Assembly (NCBI RefSeq): GCF_026712245.1
Contig: NZ_JAPPUY010000001.1
Coordinates: 682,001 to 746,000, forward strand
Direction of reading: 5' to 3'
DNA from: Roseateles hydrophilus
GTDB lineage: Bacteria > Pseudomonadota > Gammaproteobacteria > Burkholderiales > Burkholderiaceae_C
Length of the DNA: 64,000 bases
Shown here: one piece after another, positions 43,728-52,091 of the stretch
Numbering within the stretch: position 1 is the stretch's first letter
Layout: the number at the start of each line of letters is the position of its first letter
Translations under genes and position numbers: made by a program
Notes under the pieces: model-generated
Seen by the model: only the letters and a program-made list of their open reading frames with translations
The model's database searches: none
Told to the model about the DNA's origin: nothing

Positions 43728-43764
43728 TAACTGCGCCGCGGCGCCGCTCCCTACAGTGCCGGCC

Positions 43765-45024
43765 ATGGATTCCTCTCTCGCGACCCCGTTGGACGCCGGT
43801 CTGCAGCGCCGCCGCGACATCGCCACCATCTCCACCATCGGCGTGGCGCATGGCAGCTCGCACTTCTTTCACATGCTGCTGCCGCCGCTGTTCCCGGCCT
43901 TCATCCAGGCCTTCGGCCTGAGCTATTCGGAGCTGGGCCTGCTGGTGACGACCTTCTTCGTCATCTCCGGCGCCGGCCAGGCGACCTCGGGCTTCATCGT
44001 CGACCGCATCGGTGCGCGGCCCGTGCTGTTCGTGGCCATGGGCTGCTTTGCGCTGGCCTCCGCGGCGGCCGGCCTGGCCCAGGGTTTTGGCGGGCTGCTG
44101 CTGGCGGCGGCGCTGGCCGGCCTGGGCAATGCGCCCTTCCACCCGGCGGACTTCACCATCCTGAACAAGCGCGTCTCCCAGCCCCGGCTGGGCCACGCGT
44201 TCTCGGTGCATGGCATCACCGGCAACCTGGGCTGGGCGCTGGCGCCGGTGTTCTCCATCGGCATCGCCCAGGCCAGCGGCAACTGGCGCTATGCCTACCT
44301 GGGCACGGCGCTGGTGGCGCTGGCCGTGCTGGCCCTGCTGTACTGGCAGCGCGACGCCATCGATGACCGCCAGGGGTCCTGGGGCCATGCCAAGGCGGCG
44401 CCCGGCACGGCGGCCGAGCACCCCATGGCCTTTCTGAAGCTGCCCTCGGTGTGGCTGTGCTTCTCGTTTTTCTTCTGGACGACGGCGGCGCTGTCCAGCA
44501 TCCAGAGCTTTGCCAGCCCGGCGCTGCAGCAGATGTACGGCCTGCCGCTGGCGCTGACGGCCTATGTCGTCACCGGCTACATGCTGGCCGGCGCGGCCGG
44601 CATGGTGTGCGGCGGCTTCCTGGTGGCGCGGGCCGAGCGGCTGGAGCGCACTATCGCGCTGGCCATGGCGTTTGCCGCCGCGCTGCTGCTGCTGGTGGCG
44701 ACCGGCCTGCTGCCGGGGCTGCTGGCGGCGGGCGTGGCGGCGCTTGCGGGCTTTGGCACCGGGCTGGCCGGGCCGTCGCGCGACATGCTCATCAAGCGCG
44801 CCGCGCCGCCCGGGGCCACGGGTCGCGTGTACGGCACGGTGTACTCGGGGCTGGACATCGGCTTCGCGCTGGCCGCGCCGGTGTTCGGCTGGGTGCTGGA
44901 CCACGGCATGCCGCGTGGCGTGTTCGCCGGCGCAGCGGTGGCGCTGATGCTGGGTGTGGGCTCGGCCGGGCTGGTGGGGCTTGGCCTGGCGCGGCGCCGC
45001 GGGCTGGTGGTTGCCGGCAGCTGA
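43765..45024 (+). CDS. MFS transporter (Fsr/fosmidomycin-resistance-like)
   Basis: Twelve-helix major facilitator of 419 aa. The first helix region (IGVAHGSSHFFHMLLPPLFP) is characteristic of the Fsr-like subgroup of drug/metabolite exporters. The MFS motif A loop (GFIVDRIGARPVL) follows helix 2, and the second half repeats it (GGFLVARAERLER). The ATG at 43765 begins the family N-terminus. The divergent AraC gene probably governs it. Export substrate unknown. Confidence 0.9.
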   Translation: MDSSLATPLDAGLQRRRDIATISTIGVAHGSSHFFHMLLPPLFPAFIQAFGLSYSELGLLVTTFFVISGAGQATSGFIVDRIGARPVLFVAMGCFALASAAAGLAQGFGGLLLAAALAGLGNAPFHPADFTILNKRVSQPRLGHAFSVHGITGNLGWALAPVFSIGIAQASGNWRYAYLGTALVALAVLALLYWQRDAIDDRQGSWGHAKAAPGTAAEHPMAFLKLPSVWLCFSFFFWTTAALSSIQSFASPALQQMYGLPLALTAYVVTGYMLAGAAGMVCGGFLVARAERLERTIALAMAFAAALLLLVATGLLPGLLAAGVAALAGFGTGLAGPSRDMLIKRAAPPGATGRVYGTVYSGLDIGFALAAPVFGWVLDHGMPRGVFAGAAVALMLGVGSAGLVGLGLARRRGLVVAGS

Positions 45025-45086
45025 CGCCACCGCCGCACGGCGGCACGTACCATGCGCGCTCCCGCTCGATGGAGGCTGCTGCCCGC

Positions 45087-46187
45087 ATGAAGTTCAAGCA
45101 TTTCGTCACCTCGGCCACGTTCGAGAACAACGCCTTCCTGGCGCTGCTGATTGCGGTCAGCATCGCCTTCGTGTGGATCCTGCTGCCGTTCAGCGGCGCG
45201 GTCTTCTGGGGCGCGGTGATCGCCATCGTCTTCACGCCCCTGTATGCCGCCCTCGTGCGGCGCTGGCCGGGCCGGCAGACGCTGGCGGCACTGGCCACGC
45301 TGTCCGTCATCGTCGTCATGGTGCTGCTGCCCATGACGCTGCTGATGGGCACGCTGCTGAAGGAGGGCGCAGCGCTCTACCAGCGCTTGCAGTCGGGCGA
45401 GACCAACTTTGCGCGCTACTTTGAGCAGGTGCTGGCCGTCGCTCCGGCCTGGTTGCATGAGTTGCTGGAGCACTTCGGGCTGACCGACCTCGCGGCACTG
45501 CAGGAGCGCATCACCCAGGCCGTGGCGCGCGGCAGCCAGGCGATTGCGACGCAGGTCTACAGCATCGGCCAGAACGCGCTGGACCTCGTGGTGGGCTTCT
45601 TCGTCATGCTCTACCTCGCGTTCTTCCTGCTGCGCGACGGCGCGGCGCTGAGCCGGCGCATCCGCGCGGCCGTGCCGCTGGCGCCGGAGCACCGCCGCGA
45701 ACTGGCGGCCAAGTTCATCACCGTCATCCGCGCCACCGTGAAGGGCAACGTCCTCGTCGCCGCCACGCAGGGCGCTTTGGGCGGGCTGGCCTTCTGGTTC
45801 CTGGGCATCAAGGGCGCGCTGCTGTGGGCGGTGCTGATGGGCTTTCTGTCGCTGCTGCCGGCCATTGGCGCGGGGCTGATCTGGCTGCCGGTGGCGATTT
45901 ACTTTCTCGTCACCGGCGCCACCTGGCAGGGCGTGGCGCTGATCGCCTACGGCGTGCTTGTCATCGGCCTGGTGGATAACCTGCTGCGGCCGCTGCTGGT
46001 GGGCAAGGACACGCAGATGCCGGACTACCTGGTGCTGATCTCCACCATCGGCGGCATGGGCCTGTTTGGCATCAACGGCTTCGTCATCGGCCCGGTCATT
46101 GCGGCGATGTTCATGGTGGTCTGGGACCTGTTTGCCACGGCGCGCGAGGCCGCCGCGGCGGAAGGTGAGCGGGCGAGCGAGCGCTAG
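45087..46187 (+). CDS. AI-2E/PerM family permease
   Basis: Polytopic membrane protein of 366 aa in the AI-2E (UPF0118) family. Hydrophobic hairpins are at about 17-60 and 65-90; a soluble insert (95-150) precedes VVGFFVMLYLAFFLLRDG, and the C-terminal block contains LLPAIGAGLIWLPVA, DNLLRPLLVG and the family-typical LISTIGGMGLFGINGFVIGPV. Family members export signals or exchange Na+/H+. ATG at 45087 is chosen; ATG 45069 in frame is possible, but the GGAGG lies inside that longer reading. Confidence 0.9.
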   Translation: MKFKHFVTSATFENNAFLALLIAVSIAFVWILLPFSGAVFWGAVIAIVFTPLYAALVRRWPGRQTLAALATLSVIVVMVLLPMTLLMGTLLKEGAALYQRLQSGETNFARYFEQVLAVAPAWLHELLEHFGLTDLAALQERITQAVARGSQAIATQVYSIGQNALDLVVGFFVMLYLAFFLLRDGAALSRRIRAAVPLAPEHRRELAAKFITVIRATVKGNVLVAATQGALGGLAFWFLGIKGALLWAVLMGFLSLLPAIGAGLIWLPVAIYFLVTGATWQGVALIAYGVLVIGLVDNLLRPLLVGKDTQMPDYLVLISTIGGMGLFGINGFVIGPVIAAMFMVVWDLFATAREAAAAEGERASER

Positions 46188-46261
46188 CGCCTCGGCCCAG
46201 CGCCCGGCGGGCCGCGCCGCTGGGTCGATGGCCGGCGGCGCGCGCGGGCTACAGTCTCGAC

Positions 46262-47983
46262 ATGACTAGACAAGAGACATCCCCCCGCCTGGCCGGCCAC
46301 AAGCTGGTGGAGGCGCTGATCGCACAGGGCATCGACACCGTCTTCGGCGTTCCTGGTGAGAGTTACCTTGCTGTCCTCGACGGCTTCCACGAGCACCGCG
46401 ACCGCATCCGCTTCGTGGCCTGCCGCCAGGAGGGTGGCGCGGCCTTCATGGCCGAGGCGCAGGGCAAGCTGACCGGCAAGCCCGGCATCTGCTTCGTCAC
46501 GCGCGGCCCCGGCGCCACCAACGCCAGCATCGGCCTGCACACCGCCTTCCAGGACAGCACGCCGATGATCCTGTTCATCGGCCAGGTCGCCAGCGACCAG
46601 CGCGACCGCGAGGCCTTCCAGGAGGTCGACTACCGCCAGATGTTCGGCCCCGGCACGCTGGGCATGGCCAAGTGGGTGGGCGAATGCCACGAGGCTGAGC
46701 GCCTGCCCGAGTACGTCGCACGCGCCTTCCACACGGCCATGCAGGGCCGGCCCGGCCCCGTGGTGCTGGTGCTGCCCGAGGACATGCTGACCCGGCCGAT
46801 CGCGGCGCCGGTAGTCGCCCCCGCGCGGCCCGCCGAAGCCGCCCCCACACCCGCCGCGCTGGCCGAGCTGCGCGAGCGCCTGGCGGCGGCAAAGCGGCCG
46901 CTGGTCATCGCCGGTGGCGGCGGCTGGACGCCCGCATCGACCGCGGCGCTGCAGTCGTTCGCCGAAGCCTGGCAACTGCCGGTGGGCTGCGCCTTCCGAT
47001 TCCAGGACCTGTTCGACAACGCTCACCCCAACTACGCTGGCGACGTGGGCATCGGCATCAACCCGAAGCTCGCGGCGCGGGTGAAGGACGCCGACCTCAT
47101 CCTCGCCATCGGCCCGCGCCTGGGCGAGATGACGACCGGCGGCTACACGCTGCTGCAGGCGCCGCGCCCGGCGCAGCAGCTCATCCACATCCATGCCGGC
47201 GCCGAGGAACTGGGCCGCGTCTACACGGCCGAGCTGCTGATCAACGCCAGCATGAGCCAGGCCGCGCCGGCGCTGGCCGCGCTGGCGCCGCCGGCCGACA
47301 TCGCCTGGCGCGACTGGACGGCCGCCGCCAACGCCGACTACCGCGCCAACCTCGTGCCCACGCCGGTGGCGCCGCTGGACATGGCCGAGGTCATGCGCCT
47401 CATCGACGCCACGCTGCCCGAGGGCACGGTGTTCACCAACGGCGCCGGCAACTACAGCGGCTGGCTGCACCGCTTCCACCGCTACACGGCGCTGCACCGC
47501 TTCGGCAAGACGCAGCTGGCGCCGACCTCCGGCGCCATGGGCTACGGCGTGCCCGCTGCGGTGGCTGCCGCGCTGCTGCAGGACCAGCGCTGGGTGGTGA
47601 ACATCGCTGGTGATGGCGACTTCCTGATGACCGGCCAGGAGCTGGCCACGGCCACCGGCTATGGCGCCCAGCGGCTGCTGGTCGTCGTCGTCGACAACGG
47701 CACCTACGGCACCATCCGCATGCATCAGGAGCGCGAGTATCCGGGCCGCGTGTCGGGCAGCGACCTGTACAACCCCGACTTCGCCGCGCTGGCGCAGGCC
47801 TTCGGCTGGCGGGCCGCACATATCACGCGCACCGAGGAGGTGGCCGGCGCGCTGGCCGAGGCGCTGGCCCATCCTGAGCAGCCCACGCTGCTGCACCTGA
47901 AGCTGGACGCTGACGTGTCCACCAGCCGCAGCACGCTCAGCGCCATCCGCGCGGCGGCCGAGCAGCGCCTGGCTGGCGCGTGA
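46262..47983 (+). CDS. Thiamin diphosphate-dependent enzyme, acetolactate synthase-like
   Basis: A 573-aa ThDP enzyme with the three-domain layout of the acetohydroxyacid synthase/oxalyl-CoA decarboxylase group. The cofactor-activating Glu is in CRQEGGAAFMAEA (about 60), and the ThDP/Mg motif GDGDFLMTGQELAT...VVVDNGTYGTI is near 440-475. The central domain has the Rossmann-like VIAGGGGWTPAS. It stands alone without a small regulatory subunit gene (ilvH) and is not in an ilv operon, so it is probably a paralogue with another 2-oxoacid reaction. Its stop overlaps the next GTG (GTGA). Confidence 0.9.
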   Translation: MTRQETSPRLAGHKLVEALIAQGIDTVFGVPGESYLAVLDGFHEHRDRIRFVACRQEGGAAFMAEAQGKLTGKPGICFVTRGPGATNASIGLHTAFQDSTPMILFIGQVASDQRDREAFQEVDYRQMFGPGTLGMAKWVGECHEAERLPEYVARAFHTAMQGRPGPVVLVLPEDMLTRPIAAPVVAPARPAEAAPTPAALAELRERLAAAKRPLVIAGGGGWTPASTAALQSFAEAWQLPVGCAFRFQDLFDNAHPNYAGDVGIGINPKLAARVKDADLILAIGPRLGEMTTGGYTLLQAPRPAQQLIHIHAGAEELGRVYTAELLINASMSQAAPALAALAPPADIAWRDWTAAANADYRANLVPTPVAPLDMAEVMRLIDATLPEGTVFTNGAGNYSGWLHRFHRYTALHRFGKTQLAPTSGAMGYGVPAAVAAALLQDQRWVVNIAGDGDFLMTGQELATATGYGAQRLLVVVVDNGTYGTIRMHQEREYPGRVSGSDLYNPDFAALAQAFGWRAAHITRTEEVAGALAEALAHPEQPTLLHLKLDADVSTSRSTLSAIRAAAEQRLAGA

Positions 47984-48843
47984 GCGGCGGCGCGGCGCGC
48001 GTCGGCCTCACGCTGTCGCTGCAGGACGGCAGCCGCCACGCCGTCGCCACGGCCCAGGACGTGGCCGATGCGCTGCAGGGCTGGGGGCGTGAGCCCGGCA
48101 GCCATGCCACGCTGGGCGGCGCCGGCCGCGTGCTGCAGGCCGCGGGCGACATGGGGCAGGGCTTTCAGCTGCGCCTGCTGGACGGCGCCGCCTCGCCGCT
48201 GCGCAGCGAGCGGGCCGCGCTGAGCCGGGCCGAGGTGGTGCGCCGCCTGCAGGCCTTTGTCGCGGCCCCCGACGACACCGGCTCGCGCGCCGCTTGGCGG
48301 CGCGGCCGGCGCTGGCGCAGCGAGGCCGACATCGCCGCCCGCGTGCCGCGCTCACCCTGGGCCTACTGGCGGCGCTGGCTGTTGCTGCTGCTGGCCTTGC
48401 AGCTTGTGCCGGGCGTGTTCACCGGCGTCGGGCTGTGGGAGCAGGGGCGCACCGATCGCTTCATGGACGGTGCCGTCCGCTACGAGGCCCGCGTGGTCAG
48501 CAACGAACCCGATTCCAGCCGGTCCAGCCAGCGTCGCGTGACGCTGCACCGGCTGGACGGGCAGGGCGCCTACGTGCACATCTCGCGCAAGTCGCGGCTG
48601 GCGCAGGCCCAGGTGGGCAACGCAGAAGCCATCTGGGTGGCGCGGGACGGCCGCTGGAAGACCGACTCGTCGCTGTGCCTGTACTGCGGCTATGGCATTG
48701 CTGGCATGGGCCTGTTGTTCCATGCGCTGACGCTGATGGGCCTCTTCCTCCAGGGCTGGCAGGACCGCTTCCGCCGGCCCGTGCCAGACCGCTTCGCCGC
48801 GTTGGACGCAGCCTCGCAGCGCTCAGGGACAATGCCCGCATGA
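47980..48843 (+). CDS. Unknown membrane protein between ThDP enzyme and S4 protein
   Basis: A 287-aa protein that I cannot assign. Residues 1-120 are soluble and Ala/Arg-rich. Hydrophobic helices lie at about 133-152 (RRWLLLLLALQLVPGVFTGVG) and 235-255 (YGIAGMGLLFHALTLMGLFL), with a beta-rich loop between them. That loop ends in CLYCGYG, a C-x2-C pair just before the second helix. The GTG start overlaps the ThDP gene stop and its own stop overlaps the next ATG, so three genes are coupled. Possibly a membrane protein with an external beta domain; no function is proposed. Confidence 0.7.
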   Translation: MSGGAARVGLTLSLQDGSRHAVATAQDVADALQGWGREPGSHATLGGAGRVLQAAGDMGQGFQLRLLDGAASPLRSERAALSRAEVVRRLQAFVAAPDDTGSRAAWRRGRRWRSEADIAARVPRSPWAYWRRWLLLLLALQLVPGVFTGVGLWEQGRTDRFMDGAVRYEARVVSNEPDSSRSSQRRVTLHRLDGQGAYVHISRKSRLAQAQVGNAEAIWVARDGRWKTDSSLCLYCGYGIAGMGLLFHALTLMGLFLQGWQDRFRRPVPDRFAALDAASQRSGTMPA

Positions 48844-49061
48844 GCGAATTGACCCTGGCACTGCGTGGTGACTACATCGAACTCGACAAGCTGCTGAAGG
48901 CCTGCGGCCTGGCCGACAGCGGCGGGCAGGCGCGTGCGCTGATCAGTGCCGGCGAGGTGCAGGTGGACGGCCAGGTGGAGTTGCGCAAGACCGCCAAGAT
49001 GCGCGCCGGCCAGGTGGTGCGCTTCGCCGGCCAGACCGTGCGCGTCGTGCCGGCGCAGTGA
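48840..49061 (+). CDS. S4-domain RNA-binding protein (YbcJ type)
   Basis: A 73-aa protein that is one S4 RNA-binding domain: YIELDKLLKACGLADSGGQA, then ISAGEVQVDGQVELRKTAKM. This is the YbcJ-like stand-alone form; such proteins bind structured RNA, probably ribosomal. ATG overlaps the previous stop (ATGA). It is convergent with the solute-binding protein gene, 16 bases away. Confidence 0.92.
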   Translation: MSELTLALRGDYIELDKLLKACGLADSGGQARALISAGEVQVDGQVELRKTAKMRAGQVVRFAGQTVRVVPAQ

Positions 49062-49077
49062 CGCGCTGGCAGCGGCC

Positions 49078-49836
49078 TCAGCGGTAGCGATCCAGGATCT
49101 GGTTCAGCCGGCCCTCGCTGCGCATCTGGCGCAGGGCCTGGTTGATGGCCTCCAGCGCCGCGGCTTCGCGGCTGGACACCGCGCAGCCCAGCTCGGTGCG
49201 GTCGAACTCCAGCACCTCGCGCAGGCCCGCGTCCGGGTGGCGCTTGATGAAGTGCTGCAGCGACAGCCGGTCCGTCAGCACATAGCGCACCCGGCCCACG
49301 GCCAGGCGGCGCAGGTTGGTGTCGGCGTCGACGACGTCCTGGCGCTTGAAGGTCTTGGGCAGCGCGGCTTCCACTTTGGGGTAGTGGTAGCCCAGCACGG
49401 TGCCGACGGGTTCACCTGCCAGGCCCGACAGGGCCGCCAGAGCCGGCGCGTCGCGTGAGGCCGCCACCACCTCGGCCGAGGTGATGAAGCGCTGCGTCCA
49501 CAGCAATTGCCCCTCCAGCCATCCGGGCTGCACGTAGCAGTGCACGTCGGCCTCGCCCCGGTGCAGCGCCGAGGCCGCGCGCTTGGCCGGCAGCACTACG
49601 TACTGCAGCGGCCTGCCCAGGCCGGTGGCCAGGGTGTCGGCGATGTCCTTGAGCAGGCCGTCGACCGGCTGCGATCCCGCCATGGCCAGCAGCGGCATGG
49701 CCTGGTTGGTGGGCACCACGTAGCGCAGGGGCGCCGGTGTGCCCTGTGCCATGACGGCAGGTGCAGAGCCCGCCAACGCCAGCCCGGCCAGCCAGCGCAG
49801 GCTGGGGCGGAGCGGGGGCGGCGGCCGGTGCGTCAT
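49078..49836 (-). CDS. Periplasmic solute-binding protein (amino acid/SBP family 3-like)
   Basis: A 252-aa exported protein; signal peptide ends near AVMAQG. The mature part has the SBP_bac_3 pattern: GLLKDIADTLATGLGRPLQYVVLP, KRAASALHRGEADVHC, TVLGYHYPKVEAAL and a C-terminal INQALRQMRSEGRLNQILDRY. No ABC permease genes lie next to it, so it may be an orphan receptor or a sensor input. ATG at 49836 overlaps the serB stop (ATGA), so it is coupled to serB. Confidence 0.87.
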   Translation of the reverse strand: MTHRPPPPLRPSLRWLAGLALAGSAPAVMAQGTPAPLRYVVPTNQAMPLLAMAGSQPVDGLLKDIADTLATGLGRPLQYVVLPAKRAASALHRGEADVHCYVQPGWLEGQLLWTQRFITSAEVVAASRDAPALAALSGLAGEPVGTVLGYHYPKVEAALPKTFKRQDVVDADTNLRRLAVGRVRYVLTDRLSLQHFIKRHPDAGLREVLEFDRTELGCAVSSREAAALEAINQALRQMRSEGRLNQILDRYR

Positions 49837-50543
49837 GCCGGCAGCAGCGTGAGCAGCCGGTCCAGGCCGCCCTCGTTGATGGCCACCATCGCGGCGGCGC
49901 GCACCTTGGGCTTGGCGTGGAAGGCCACGGACAGCCCGGCCTCGCCCATCATGGGCAGGTCGTTGCTGCCGTCGCCGATGGCCATGGCCTGGGCAGGCGT
50001 GCAGCCGATGGCGGCGCAGCACTGCAGCAGCATGCGGCGCTTCTCCTCGCCGTCGCAGATGTCGCCCCAGTCCTGCATGACGACGCGGCCGGTGAGGGCG
50101 CCGTCGGCAATCTCCAGCTCGTTGCTGCGCACGTAGTCCATGCCCAGCTCGGCCGCCACGAAGCGCGTGAAGAAGGTGAAGCCGCCCGAGACCAGCACCA
50201 GCGTCAGCCCGGCGGCCTTCAGCGCCGCGCACAGCTCGCGCGCGCCGGGGTTGAACGTCAGCCGCTCGGCCAGCACGCGCTCCAGCACGCTGGCCGGCAC
50301 GCCCGCCAGCAGGGCCAGGCGGCGTTGCAGGCTGTCGCGGAAGTCGGTGATCTCGCCGCGCATCGCGGCCTCGGTGATGGCGGCGACAGCCTCGCCCTTG
50401 CCCGCGAGGGCTGCGATCTCGTCGATGCACTCGATGCTGATCAGCGTCGAGTCCATGTCGAAGGCGGCAAGCTTGAAGTGGCTGAGCGGGGGCAGGGCGA
50501 GGCCGGCTTGGACGACGAGGCCGGGGGCAGAGGCGGAGGTCAC
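49833..50543 (-). CDS. serB: Phosphoserine phosphatase
   Basis: HAD-superfamily phosphatase releasing serine from phosphoserine. The 236-aa protein shows motif I FDMDSTLIS, the ECIDEIA cap entry, motif II LVSGGF and motif III IGDGSNDLPMM with its preceding lysine-bearing helix. It lacks the N-terminal ACT-like domain of longer SerB proteins. GTG at 50543 gives the usual N-terminus; another GTG 57 bases earlier is in frame. The SBP gene overlaps its end. Confidence 0.95.
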   Translation of the reverse strand: MTSASAPGLVVQAGLALPPLSHFKLAAFDMDSTLISIECIDEIAALAGKGEAVAAITEAAMRGEITDFRDSLQRRLALLAGVPASVLERVLAERLTFNPGARELCAALKAAGLTLVLVSGGFTFFTRFVAAELGMDYVRSNELEIADGALTGRVVMQDWGDICDGEEKRRMLLQCCAAIGCTPAQAMAIGDGSNDLPMMGEAGLSVAFHAKPKVRAAAMVAINEGGLDRLLTLLPA

Positions 50544-50639
50544 GGGAGGCGGAAGGCAGCAGGAGTTGGCTTGATTATCCCGACGCGCCCACCCCGCCAC
50601 GGTTCGTGCCGCGCGAGGGGGCGCTTGCGCGGCAGCGGC

Positions 50640-52091
50640 TCAGTCGCGGCGCTGCTCGAAGGCCTCACGCACCGCATCGACCGCATCGAGCCGGCCCGCG
50701 GCCAACTGCTCGGGCAGCAGGGGGAAGGCCCGCTGGCGGGCGAGCAGCTCGCGCGCCGCTGGTGGGCCCTCGCGCAGCGTTGCCCAGATGAAGGGTGCCC
50801 AGTCCGGCGCGCGGCCGTCCGGTCCTCGCACCGCGCGCAGCACGTTGGGATTGCGGTCGGCCAACAGGGTCTCGAAGCGGGTTTGCGTCAGCACGAACTC
50901 GCGGCGCGACACACAGCGCTCCCGAACAACGAACGCGGGGTCGGTGAGGCAGCGGTCCAGCTGCGTGTCGCTGAGCGGCAGCCGGGCCTCGCGCAGCGCC
51001 AGCCAGCGCACGCTCTGGTCGCTGTCGCTGAGGGCCTGGGCCAGCTGAGCGGCATCAAAGCTGGCCGCGAGCTGGCTCGTCCAGCCGCGCCGCACGACGG
51101 GGTTGGGATGCGCCAGCCCTGCGGCCGCCTGGGCCGGGGTCGGGCGCGCTTCCGGCCGTCCGCGGTACCACGAAGCGAGGTTCTCGTCCTCGTGCAGCAG
51201 GCCGGCATTGATCTGCTCGGCCGGCAGCGCAATGTCGCGTCGGCGCAGCAGGCCGATGCGCACCAGCGGGGCCGGGTCGGTCAGCACGAGTGCGATCTGC
51301 TCGGCGTTGTAGCGGGGCAGCCACCAGGCCTCCATGGTCAGTCGTTCTCGCACGGCGACGGGCGCTTCGCGCAACAGGCGTGTGGCCGTCTCCGGCGGCA
51401 AGCCGCCTTCGGCTGTGCGCAACTGCGGCAGCAGGCGCAGCAGCAGCGCCTCGCGTCGCTGCGCCAGGGCCTGGTCGAGCAGGCCGGGGCTTGCCTGCTG
51501 GCGTGCGGCGGGCGCCATCAGCCGGAACGCGTGGTGCACCCGTTCGTCATCGCCTTGCGTCAGCACCTGCTGCAGGCGGGCCTCGGCATCGGGCTGCTGC
51601 AGGCGCTGAGCCAGCAACCAGCGGGTCAGCAGGTCAGCCCGGCGCTCCAGCACGGCCAGCTGCGCCGGCGTCAGCGGCAGAGCGGGCGGGGCGAGCAGCG
51701 CCCAGTCCAGCCGGTCGTCGGCAGCATCCAGCAGGCGGGACACGAGGGCGGGCGCCGGGGTGGCGAAGCGGCCGCGCAGTCCGTCGGCCAGCATCTGCCG
51801 AAGTTCTGGCTCAGGCGAGTGGGTCCACAGCGTCAGCCATTGCTCGGCGTCCAGCTGCGGGGCCGAGGCCACCAGGCGCCGCACGTCGGGCGAGGGATCC
51901 TTCAGCAGGTGCGGCAGCAGTTCGGGCGGCACCGTCCAGCGCTGCTCGAGCGCGAGCTGCAGCGCAGCGGTCCGCACGTCGGCATCGGCATGCCGCAGCG
52001 CTTGCGCCAGCTGCTGGGTGTCGCTTGGCGCCTGGGCAGCGGCCAGGCCGCTGGCGAGCAGGCCGGCCAGCAGCAGCTGGGCCGCCGTCAT
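50640..52091 (-). CDS. Exported HEAT-like repeat protein
   Basis: A 483-aa protein with a signal peptide (LLLAGLLASGLAAAQA) and about ten helical repeats. Each has a D/P-x-VR motif, for example HADADVRTAALQLAL, DPSPDVRRLVAS, HPNPVVRRGWTSQLA and SDQSVRWLALREA. These are HEAT or leucine-rich-variant-like repeats that mediate protein contacts. No catalytic site is seen. ATG overlaps the mfd stop (ATGA), so it is co-translated with mfd; I know of no reason for that link. The reading frame ends cleanly before serB. Confidence 0.8.
   Translation of the reverse strand: MTAAQLLLAGLLASGLAAAQAPSDTQQLAQALRHADADVRTAALQLALEQRWTVPPELLPHLLKDPSPDVRRLVASAPQLDAEQWLTLWTHSPEPELRQMLADGLRGRFATPAPALVSRLLDAADDRLDWALLAPPALPLTPAQLAVLERRADLLTRWLLAQRLQQPDAEARLQQVLTQGDDERVHHAFRLMAPAARQQASPGLLDQALAQRREALLLRLLPQLRTAEGGLPPETATRLLREAPVAVRERLTMEAWWLPRYNAEQIALVLTDPAPLVRIGLLRRRDIALPAEQINAGLLHEDENLASWYRGRPEARPTPAQAAAGLAHPNPVVRRGWTSQLAASFDAAQLAQALSDSDQSVRWLALREARLPLSDTQLDRCLTDPAFVVRERCVSRREFVLTQTRFETLLADRNPNVLRAVRGPDGRAPDWAPFIWATLREGPPAARELLARQRAFPLLPEQLAAGRLDAVDAVREAFEQRRD

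Noticed and set aside
46262-47983. The ThDP enzyme as the biosynthetic acetolactate synthase IlvB.
   Set aside because: No ilvH or ilvC lies beside it, and the N-terminus lacks the usual IlvB leader; family-level naming is all the sequence supports.
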